This document shows positions 1-5,569 of a stretch of 5,569 bases of DNA, piece after piece. Below the pieces are notes generated by a model that ran no database searches, was not told where the DNA came from, and saw nothing but the letters and a program-made list of their open reading frames with translations. How positions within the stretch are numbered: the stretch's first letter is position 1; each line of letters starts with the position of its first letter. A program made the position numbers and the translations under genes. This DNA comes from Verrucomicrobiota bacterium (GTDB lineage Bacteria > Verrucomicrobiota > Verrucomicrobiia > Opitutales > Seribacteraceae). The DNA lies in NCBI GenBank assembly GCA_014382645.1, contig JACNJI010000234.1, forward strand, positions 1-5,569, given 5' to 3'.

Positions 1-2
1 AG

Positions 3-908
3 TTCAGTTGCAACAGTCACAAGGACAACAAGGAATCCATCCAGTTCGACAATATTTCCTGGTACGGCACCGAGTACGTCGCGCCGTCCATGCGCGATCC
101 TTTGCTCGCTTACCGCAGGCTTTTCAAGTCGGATGAGCGGAGCGCTTACCGAAATATTACGGACCTGGTTTTGGAAGATGCCCGCTCGCTCAAGCGCGAC
201 TTGGGACATGAGGATCAGGAAAAATTCTCCGAGTACTTCGAATCCATCCGTACCATCGAGCGGCAACTTACCAGACTGGAGGGACTGAAGGACGAACTGA
301 GCAAGGTCGATCTCGACGTGCCTATGGACGGGAAGCTTCCCCGCGGGGAGTACATTCGCTTGATGGGCGATCTGATGGTGGTTGCCTTGCAGAGCGGGTT
401 GACCAACGTCGCCACCTTCATGGTAGGACCCGAGCGCTGGGATACGCCCTATTTGTTCGAGAGCTTGTTCGACAAGCCTCGCAGTCATCACCAGATGTCC
501 CATAACCAGAAAAAATTCATCGAGGACCTGATCAAGGTGGATCATTTCCATATGGAGCAATTCGCTTACTTGCTCGAGAAGATGGATGGTATCGAGGAGG
601 CCAATGGGAAGACCCTTCTTGACAACACCCTCTTTACCTATGGCTCGGGTCTGGGTGACGGCGCAACCCATCAGTACAGTGCCTTGCCCATCGTGACCGC
701 AGGTTCCGGAGGCGGGAAATTCAAGACGGGCCGGCATTTCAACCTTTCCGAGCAATCCGGCTTGACCCCCAAGGTGGGCGGGAAGTACGTGGCGCCCGAC
801 GGTGGCATGCCTCTAGCCAACCTCTGGCTCACCCAAGCCCGGGCGCTTGGCCTGAAGATTGACCGCTTCGCAGATAGCACGGGTGAACTCGGGCTTTTGC
901 GCGCTTAG
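3..908 (+). CDS. DUF1552 family protein, C-terminal part (5' partial)
   Basis: The frame is open from the left edge to a TAG stop at 906-908, so the true start lies upstream. The first in-window Met (position 90) is internal, because the residues before it (CSHKDNKESIQFDNISWYGT, nt 9-68) are already typical of DUF1552 (PF07586, 'HXXSHH motif' proteins). Other family marks are VAPSMRDPLLAYRRLF just after and a Gly-rich GSGLGDGATH segment. The name-giving motif at nt 489-506 reads HQMSHN, so the last His is Asn here. The family's function is unknown. It is common in Planctomycetota and Verrucomicrobiota, usually exported and often beside DUF1592/DUF1588-type cytochrome-like proteins; neither the N-terminus nor such a partner is visible here. 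About 301 codons are seen. The next gene starts 63 bases downstream on the same strand. Family assignment is firm from motifs; the role is open. Confidence 0.88.
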   Translation, partial: FSCNSHKDNKESIQFDNISWYGTEYVAPSMRDPLLAYRRLFKSDERSAYRNITDLVLEDARSLKRDLGHEDQEKFSEYFESIRTIERQLTRLEGLKDELSKVDLDVPMDGKLPRGEYIRLMGDLMVVALQSGLTNVATFMVGPERWDTPYLFESLFDKPRSHHQMSHNQKKFIEDLIKVDHFHMEQFAYLLEKMDGIEEANGKTLLDNTLFTYGSGLGDGATHQYSALPIVTAGSGGGKFKTGRHFNLSEQSGLTPKVGGKYVAPDGGMPLANLWLTQARALGLKIDRFADSTGELGLLRA

Positions 909-971
909 TTTCCTTTCTCTCCCTTTGCTCTACTCTTTGAAAACATAGCCCTCCGACCATCCCCTGATATA

Positions 972-3215
972 ATGAAGACACCCGTGTTTCTCTGCATGCT
1001 CTTGATCTTTTTGAACGCCTGCCAAACTTCCAAGCCGCCTGCGAAATCCACTGAAAAGGAAAAGCAAGCTACGCCCGGAGTTTCCAAGGCTCCTATCTCA
1101 ACGCCTATCAAGGGACAAAAGGACAGGCCCAATATCGTTTTCATTTTTTCCGACGATCATTCCTACGAGGCCGTATCGGCCTATGGCGGCCGGCTGAGCA
1201 AGGTTGCTCCGACCCCCAACTTGGACAGGATTGCCAAGGAGGGCATCCGCTTTGACAATTGTTTCGTGACCAATGCGCTTTGCGGACCAAGCCGGGCGGT
1301 CATCCAGACCGGAAAGCATTCCCATGTGAATGGTTTCATGGAGAACGAACATCGTTTCGATGGAAACCAGCAGACCTTTCCCAAGCTTTTGCAAAAGGGT
1401 GGCTACCAGACAGCGGTGATTGGAAAGTGGCACCTAGGAACCGATCCGCAGGGTTATGATTTCTGGAACGTCCTACCCGGTCAGGGAACCTATTACGCGC
1501 CTGATTTCAGGACTCCCAAAGGACTCGTTGCAGGAACGCCCGGCGAATACGTTACCGAATCCGTGGTAAGCAAATCGATCGACTGGCTGGAGAAGGACCG
1601 GGACAAGGACAAGCCCTTCATGCTGATGGTCCAGCACAAGGCTCCTCACCGCTTTTGGTTGCCCCCCGTTCACCTGCTCGACGAATACGTCGCCAAGGAA
1701 TATCCTGAACCAAAGAATCTTTTCGACGACTATAAGGGCAGGGGGACGCCAGCCCAGACTCAGGACATGACGCTCCGCGTGACCATGGACCTTGCCCTAG
1801 ACAATAAGATGGTTCCTTTCCGTCAGGACCGGATGAACGACGCCCAGAAAAAGAAATGGAACGAGGTATACGACAAAATTCGGGCCGACGTTTTGAACAA
1901 GCGTCCGCAGGGGGACGACTTGGTGCGCTGGAAATACCAAAGGTACATGGCCGATTACCTGGCTTGCATCAAGTCCTTGGACGAATCGGTCGGTACGATG
2001 CTCGAATACCTCGAGAAATCCGGTTTGGATGAGAATACGGTCGTGATCTATGCTTCCGACCAAGGCTTTTTTCTCGGGGAGCACGGCTGGTTCGACAAGC
2101 GCTTCATGTACGAGGAATCATTAAAGACCCCTTTGCTTGTTCGTTGGCCGGGGGTTTCGAAACCGGGAACCGTGAATAAGAAAATGGTTTCCAACTTGGA
2201 TTTTGCTCAGACTTTTCTTGATCTCGCCGGCATCGAGCAACCCTCGGATATGCAGGGCAAGAGCCTGAAGCCTCTGTTCGAGGGCAAAGAGCCTGACGAT
2301 TGGAGGGAATCGGTCTATTATCACTATTATTGCTTCCCCGAGTATCATGCCGTGCGGCGTCATGACGGGGTGCGCAACAGCCGGTACAAGCTGATGCATT
2401 TTTACGATTTGAACGAATGGGAACTCTTCGATCTGGAGAAGGATCCCATGGAAATGAAATCGGTGCACGGCGATCCCGAGTACGCGGAAGTTCTTTCCCA
2501 CATGAAGGGTGAATTGATGAAACTCCGTGAGGAATACGCGGTTCCGCCCGCCCCCAAGCTTCGAAAAGGCGAAACCCTCTTTCCTCCTTGGAGAGAATTC
2601 GGAACCTTTGAGATCGGCCTTCCCGACGAGGGCTGGACTTCCCTTTTTGACGGTAAGTCCTTGAATGGTTGGCGCCAACCCTTTGCCTCCAAGCTTGGAG
2701 AACCAATCTCGCAAATTGCCAAACCTACCGGCATCGAGGTGGTGGACGGTGAAATCCACCTTTCTCCCGCCCCTCAGGTTTTTTACCTGCACACACTTGA
2801 ATTCTCAGACTTCGTCCTTGAATTGGAGGCTTTTACGCCTAGTAAGGACTTCGACTCGGGAATAGGCTTCCGTTGCGTACTGCCCAAGGGAAAAAACCTT
2901 CCGGAGGGGTACCAAAGCGAAATTTCGGATATCCGTAGCGGCGGAATCTACGACATCGGGGTGGGCTGGATGAACCCTCCGGACGAGGAGGTCAAAATCA
3001 ATGACTTCGTCGACCGGACAGGAACGTTCTACAAGGGCGGATCCTGGAATCAGATTCGAATCATGTGCAAGGGGGAGAGAATTCAAACCTGGGTAAACGG
3101 ACAGCTCTGCAGTGACGTCAAGGACTCCAAGCACAAGTTCGGAACCATTGGCCTGCAACACCATTCCGAGGAGGGAGTCTACCGCTTCCGAAACCTACGT
3201 ATTCGAGAGATCTGA
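972..3215 (+). CDS. Lipoprotein type I sulfatase fused to a C-terminal DUF1080 domain
   Basis: A 747-residue protein. Residues 1-17 form a lipoprotein signal with lipobox LNAC (Cys17), followed by a Lys/Pro/Ser/Thr-rich linker to about residue 52, so it is probably membrane-anchored outside the cytoplasm. The sulfatase domain (about 53-525) has the metal-binding Asp pair D61-D62, the formylglycine motif CGPSR (Cys104-Arg108), GKWHLG (K152, H154), H222 and H226, and SDQG (D363, Q364) leading into GEHGWFDKR. The last segment and a DUF4976-like tail resemble the mucin-desulfating/N-acetylglucosamine-6-sulfatase branch, but substrate is not proven. Cys104 needs conversion to formylglycine by an enzyme not in this window. 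Residues 554-747 are a DUF1080 domain (PF06439): [18 protein letters not shown] (628-634), GYQSEISD (646-653), [10 protein letters not shown] (657-666) and a final FRNLRI strand. The ATG at 972 is chosen because it gives an intact signal; no Shine-Dalgarno is seen. The fusion could couple desulfation to binding or cleavage of the glycan. Confidence 0.93.
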   Translation: MKTPVFLCMLLIFLNACQTSKPPAKSTEKEKQATPGVSKAPISTPIKGQKDRPNIVFIFSDDHSYEAVSAYGGRLSKVAPTPNLDRIAKEGIRFDNCFVTNALCGPSRAVIQTGKHSHVNGFMENEHRFDGNQQTFPKLLQKGGYQTAVIGKWHLGTDPQGYDFWNVLPGQGTYYAPDFRTPKGLVAGTPGEYVTESVVSKSIDWLEKDRDKDKPFMLMVQHKAPHRFWLPPVHLLDEYVAKEYPEPKNLFDDYKGRGTPAQTQDMTLRVTMDLALDNKMVPFRQDRMNDAQKKKWNEVYDKIRADVLNKRPQGDDLVRWKYQRYMADYLACIKSLDESVGTMLEYLEKSGLDENTVVIYASDQGFFLGEHGWFDKRFMYEESLKTPLLVRWPGVSKPGTVNKKMVSNLDFAQTFLDLAGIEQPSDMQGKSLKPLFEGKEPDDWRESVYYHYYCFPEYHAVRRHDGVRNSRYKLMHFYDLNEWELFDLEKDPMEMKSVHGDPEYAEVLSHMKGELMKLREEYAVPPAPKLRKGETLFPPWREFGTFEIGLPDEGWTSLFDGKSLNGWRQPFASKLGEPISQIAKPTGIEVVDGEIHLSPAPQVFYLHTLEFSDFVLELEAFTPSKDFDSGIGFRCVLPKGKNLPEGYQSEISDIRSGGIYDIGVGWMNPPDEEVKINDFVDRTGTFYKGGSWNQIRIMCKGERIQTWVNGQLCSDVKDSKHKFGTIGLQHHSEEGVYRFRNLRIREI

Positions 3216-3276
3216 TTCGAAATGCGATTTGCTTGACCGTGCTTTTCCACTCGAACGGATCTCTAAGCCAAACATT

Positions 3277-3903
3277 ATGATGAAAAACACCCTATGCATT
3301 TTCGCATTACTATGCTTCCATTACTTGGCACTGGCCGAAAGTAGTGACTTCGAATCACTTTTCGATGGCAAGACTCTCAACGGATGGTCTCCTGCGCCCG
3401 GCGGCAAATGGGTAGTCAAAGACGGTGCTATTGTAGGAACTAGTCCCAAAACGGAAAGGCGACACGGCATGTTGCTTACAAATAAGCAGTTCACTAACTT
3501 TATCGTGAAGGCAAAATTCCGCGTTCACTCAGGAGATAGCGGATTTTACTTTCGCGCCAAGAGGGTTAAAACCGCAGTGAGCGTCCACGGTTTTCAAGTA
3601 GAAGTGGACACCACTCAAGAAACGGGGGGACTTTATGAGACGAGAGGGCGAGGATGGGTCGTGAAACCAACCAAGGAAGTCATCAAAAAGCGTGCATACA
3701 AGAGTGGTGAATGGACTAATCTAGAACTTAGTGCAATCGGCGGAAACATAATCGTCAAAATTAACGGGTTCGTGTCCTCCGAGCTAAAGAACGACCGAGG
3801 ACGACTTAAGGGTTACTTTGGCCTACAGTTGCATGGTGGTGTGGATATGCATGTGGAATACAAGGACATAATGATTCGAACGATTGAATCTCCTGAGGAA
3901 TAA
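3277..3903 (+). CDS. Secreted DUF1080 (3-keto-disaccharide hydrolase-like) protein
   Basis: A 208-residue protein made of a signal peptide and one DUF1080 domain (PF06439, concanavalin-like fold). The frame is open further upstream, to an ATG at 3112, but that stretch overlaps the end of the sulfatase gene and reads as non-family sequence. The start at 3277 (or the adjacent ATG at 3280) gives a good signal: MMK, a hydrophobic core, and a likely cut after ALA (residue 20). Domain marks are SLFDGKTLNGW (27-37), DSGFYFRA (87-94), GFQVEVD (105-111), GGLYETRGRGW (117-127), GEWTNLEL (144-151) and GLQLHG (182-187). Some family members act on 3-keto glycosides, formed when an oxidoreductase oxidises C3 of a sugar; this one's substrate is unknown. 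It lies 61 bases after the sulfatase fusion and shares its motif skeleton with that protein's C-terminal domain. Its G+C is lower than that of the upstream gene. Confidence 0.87.
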   Translation: MMKNTLCIFALLCFHYLALAESSDFESLFDGKTLNGWSPAPGGKWVVKDGAIVGTSPKTERRHGMLLTNKQFTNFIVKAKFRVHSGDSGFYFRAKRVKTAVSVHGFQVEVDTTQETGGLYETRGRGWVVKPTKEVIKKRAYKSGEWTNLELSAIGGNIIVKINGFVSSELKNDRGRLKGYFGLQLHGGVDMHVEYKDIMIRTIESPEE

Positions 3904-3964
3904 AGCCGTAGCTTTCATACAAGGGTCTCTCGACATGTAAAGGTAGAGATATCCTATGACTTAA

Positions 3965-3970
3965 TATAAT
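3965..3970 (+). promoter_or_regulatory. Possible -10 element (TATAAT) ahead of the NTF2-like gene
   Basis: A perfect TATAAT sits 22 bases before the ATG at 3993, in an AT-rich part of the 89-base gap. Transcription from it would leave a leader of roughly 15 bases. No -35-like hexamer lies at 16-18 bases; the best match, TCGACA at 3930-3935, is 29 bases away, which is too far. It could be a real promoter of the NTF2-like gene or chance in AT-rich sequence. Confidence 0.27.
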
Positions 3971-3992
3971 TGCTTAAAATCTCGCCTGTAAC

Positions 3993-4505
3993 ATGAAAAC
4001 ATCCCTCATATACCTAAGTTTCTTTTTACTCTTACCCTACGGGAAGCAAATGACATTCGCCGCTCAAGAAGAGAAGGTAAGGTTGGAAGAGCTGGATGAA
4101 TACTGGGACGAAGTCTCGAGAACTGTTCGAGAAGGAGATTTCGAAGGCTACAAAGCTACTTGTCACGAAAAGGGCGTGCTGGTTTCAGGCAACAAAAAGA
4201 CCAGTTATCCACTCTCGCAAGCCTTAGCTCGCTGGAAAAAAGATTTCACCGCTACAAAGACGGGTAAAACCAAGGCTAAGGTGGAGTTTAGGTTCTCGCA
4301 ACGATTCAGCGATGAGACCACCGCACACGAGACTGGAATCTTTCTCTATTCTTTCACTGACCTCGAAGGCAATTGGAAGAGAGAGTACGTCAATTTTCAG
4401 GCCTTACTTCTCAAGGGCAAGGATGGATGGAAAATCATGATGGAATATCAACAATCCAGATCGACCAAAGACGAGTGGGACACACTCGCTCCAGAGACCC
4501 AATAA
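3993..4505 (+). CDS. Small secreted NTF2-like (SnoaL/DUF4440-type) protein
   Basis: A 170-residue protein. Residues 1-24 look like a signal peptide (MKTS, Leu/Phe-rich core, cut near FAA or TFA, residues 21-24). The mature part fits the NTF2-like cone fold: an N-terminal amphipathic helix (about 27-58, with EGDFEGYKATCHEKG), a polar middle, then predicted strands at about 96-104, 113-121 and 131-151 ending in GWKIMMEYQ. That ending, an aromatic strand after a Gly-Trp turn, is common in DUF4440/SnoaL-like proteins. Such folds serve as small enzymes (isomerase, hydratase, cyclase) or as binding or structural domains, so no reaction can be given. No catalytic dyad can be assigned by eye. Its place between DUF1080 and sulfatase genes suggests a helper role in extracellular glycan processing, but that is an inference. 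G+C is about as low as in the gene before it. The start is supported by the signal peptide; no Shine-Dalgarno is visible. Confidence 0.72.
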   Translation: MKTSLIYLSFFLLLPYGKQMTFAAQEEKVRLEELDEYWDEVSRTVREGDFEGYKATCHEKGVLVSGNKKTSYPLSQALARWKKDFTATKTGKTKAKVEFRFSQRFSDETTAHETGIFLYSFTDLEGNWKREYVNFQALLLKGKDGWKIMMEYQQSRSTKDEWDTLAPETQ

Positions 4506-4510
4506 CGGTA

Positions 4511-4567
4511 TTACCGAATGACTTAGATTTTTTTTATTCCTTTGATCAGGTTACCGCAATTGACTTA
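4511..4567 (+). repeat. Imperfect direct repeat upstream of the second sulfatase
   Basis: The copies are TTACCGAATGACTTA (4511-4525) and TTACCGCAATTGACTTA (4551-4567). They match at 15 positions and differ by two single-base insertions, with starts 40 bases apart. They fall in the 136-base gap between the NTF2-like gene and the second sulfatase. The first copy overlaps a short inverted repeat, CGGTA-T-TACCG (4506-4516), and a run of eight T (4528-4535) lies between the copies. The second copy contains a -35-like TTGACT (4560-4565), but no matching -10 follows. It could be a regulator-binding pair, a small duplication or chance. Confidence 0.4.
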
Positions 4568-4641
4568 CATCAAGAAACATACCGTGTCCTGACTCTCGTT
4601 GGTTCTTGAAACCTTCCCCATACGCTTATTTGCTTTCAAGC

Positions 4642-5569
4642 ATGAAAAGAATACCCACCATCCTCACACCACTGCTGCTAACATTTTTTGTTCAGTTATT
4701 GCCGGCCAATAGTCCGAACATTCTAGTAATATTTACCGACGACCAAGGTTATGGCGACTTGGCTTGCTACGGGAACCCAAACACCAAGACGCCTCGACTT
4801 GATCAACTGGCCAAGGAAGGAACACGCTTTACTTCCTTCTATACCCAGACGGTTTGCGGACCCTCCCGATCCGCCTTGCTGACAGGTCGCTATCCTTGTC
4901 GTAGCAAGGGATGGGGAATGCCCGCCAGTGAGATCACTTTTGGGGAATTGATGCGCGAAAAGGGCTACCAGACTGCGTGCATAGGCAAGTGGGACGTATC
5001 CAACCGCAAGGCGATCATCGACAGGATGCCCAATGCCCAAGGTTTTGATTACTACTTCGGCGCACTCGGGGCAAACGATGGAGGAGGCGTCAAGTTTCAC
5101 GAGAACAACAAGGCAGCGGGTTCCAGTAGGGACATGGGAGAGTTGATCACTCTTTACACGGACAAGTCGATCGAGTTCCTCAAGGAAAAGCGCGATCCGA
5201 AAAAGCCTTTCGTCCTATATTTGGCCCATACAATGATGCATACCATCATTGATGCGTCCGACAGGTTTCGAGGAAAGTCGAAGGGAGGACTCTACGGAGA
5301 CGTCGTTGAAGAATTCGATTATGAGACCGGACGTTTGCTAGACGCCTTGGAGGAGTTGGGTCTGAGCAAGAATACCTTGGTAATCTACACCTCGGACAAC
5401 GGCCCTTGGAATCAAGATAAGTACACCAAGAATAAGAAGGGTCATCCGAAAGGGTCTATCTTTTGGGGATCATCCGGTCCATTGCGCAACGGAAAGGGTT
5501 CCTGTTATGAGGGCGGATACCGTTTACCCTGCAGTGTTCGTTGGCCGGACAAAGTCCCTGCAAATCTGG
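4642..5569 (+). CDS. Secreted type I sulfatase (arylsulfatase-like), 3' partial
   Basis: The frame runs from the ATG at 4642 through the right edge without a stop, giving 309 residues; such sulfatases usually have about 450-550, so the C-terminal third is missing. Residues 1-22 are a signal peptide (MKR, Leu/Phe core, likely cut after LPA). The sulfatase core shows the metal-binding D33-D34 (FTDDQGYGD), the formylglycine motif CGPSR (Cys72-Arg76) followed by LLTGRYP, H196 in AHTMMHT, SDNG (D252, N253), and K285 in the segment GKGSCYEGG before a typical RWP strand. The GKWH motif reads GKWD (K116, D118): the His that usually helps formylglycine chemistry is Asp. The reading is clean (codon GAC at 4993), so this is a subfamily trait, altered chemistry or loss of activity. 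The GKG...EGG signature resembles arylsulfatase A-like branches and differs from the GEHGWFDKR type upstream, so the two sulfatases probably have different substrates. No DUF1080 domain is seen before the cut. Confidence 0.92.
   Translation, partial: MKRIPTILTPLLLTFFVQLLPANSPNILVIFTDDQGYGDLACYGNPNTKTPRLDQLAKEGTRFTSFYTQTVCGPSRSALLTGRYPCRSKGWGMPASEITFGELMREKGYQTACIGKWDVSNRKAIIDRMPNAQGFDYYFGALGANDGGGVKFHENNKAAGSSRDMGELITLYTDKSIEFLKEKRDPKKPFVLYLAHTMMHTIIDASDRFRGKSKGGLYGDVVEEFDYETGRLLDALEELGLSKNTLVIYTSDNGPWNQDKYTKNKKGHPKGSIFWGSSGPLRNGKGSCYEGGYRLPCSVRWPDKVPANL

Noticed and set aside
2104..2792. Long open frames on the minus strand (2104-2706 and 2121-2792)
   Set aside because: They lie wholly opposite the sulfatase-DUF1080 coding sequence, overlap each other in different frames, and their translations show no recognisable domain. 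They are shadows of the real gene.
3233..3238. -35-like TTGACC before the stand-alone DUF1080 gene
   Set aside because: No -10-like hexamer lies at 16-19 bases downstream, so there is no supported promoter.
3112..3276. Upstream extension of the DUF1080 reading frame from an ATG at 3112
   Set aside because: It overlaps about 100 bases of the sulfatase fusion and would place 55 unrelated residues before a clear signal peptide. The start at 3277 is better.
3926..3949. Hairpin TCTCT/AGAGA after the stand-alone DUF1080 gene
   Set aside because: Five base pairs with a 14-base loop and no T-run. Too weak to call a terminator or regulator site.
4506..4535. Intrinsic terminator after the NTF2-like gene
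   Set aside because: The stem is only four base pairs (CGGT/ACCG, loop ATT), and the run of eight T begins 11 bases after it, too far for a standard terminator.
4373..4609. Open frame overlapping the end of the NTF2-like gene
   Set aside because: It is in another frame, starts inside the supported gene, and has no signal peptide or known motif.
4723..5100. Minus-strand open frame of 125 codons
   Set aside because: It lies opposite the catalytic core of the second sulfatase, whose motifs are intact on the + strand.

Overview
The window looks like chromosome from a marine-type Planctomycetota or Verrucomicrobiota bacterium. This rests on gene content: a DUF1552 protein, two formylglycine-type sulfatases and two DUF1080 (3-keto-disaccharide hydrolase-like) domains, a mix typical of polysaccharide-degrading members of those phyla. 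It also fits that none of the four visible starts has a recognisable Shine-Dalgarno sequence. No marker gene is present, so the phylum call is an inference.

All five genes lie on the + strand. (1) Positions 3-908 hold the C-terminal part of a DUF1552 protein cut by the left edge. (2) Positions 972-3215 encode a lipoprotein with a complete type I sulfatase domain fused to a C-terminal DUF1080 domain. (3) Positions 3277-3903 encode a secreted stand-alone DUF1080 protein. (4) Positions 3993-4505 encode a small secreted NTF2-like (SnoaL/DUF4440-type) protein. (5) From 4642 to the right edge runs a second secreted sulfatase, cut off near residue 309. The gaps are 63, 61, 89 and 136 bases, and no stretch over 300 bases lacks a gene.

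The four visible N-termini all carry export signals (one lipobox, three apparent signal peptidase I types), so the products act in the periplasm or at the cell surface. The likely theme is breakdown of a sulfated glycan: two sulfatases remove sulfate esters, and the DUF1080 domains may cleave 3-keto-oxidised sugars or bind carbohydrate. The substrate cannot be read from the sequence. The oxidoreductase that would make a 3-keto sugar and the enzyme that makes formylglycine are not in the window.

The observations most worth a second look are the sulfatase-DUF1080 fusion next to a separate DUF1080 gene, an Asp replacing the usual His of the GKWH motif in the second sulfatase, a drop in G+C over genes 3 and 4, and an imperfect 17-base direct repeat ahead of the second sulfatase. 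I see no RNA gene, CRISPR array, insertion sequence or convincing terminator. I did not find a clearly new biological system; this is a polysaccharide-utilisation-like neighbourhood with some unusual details.
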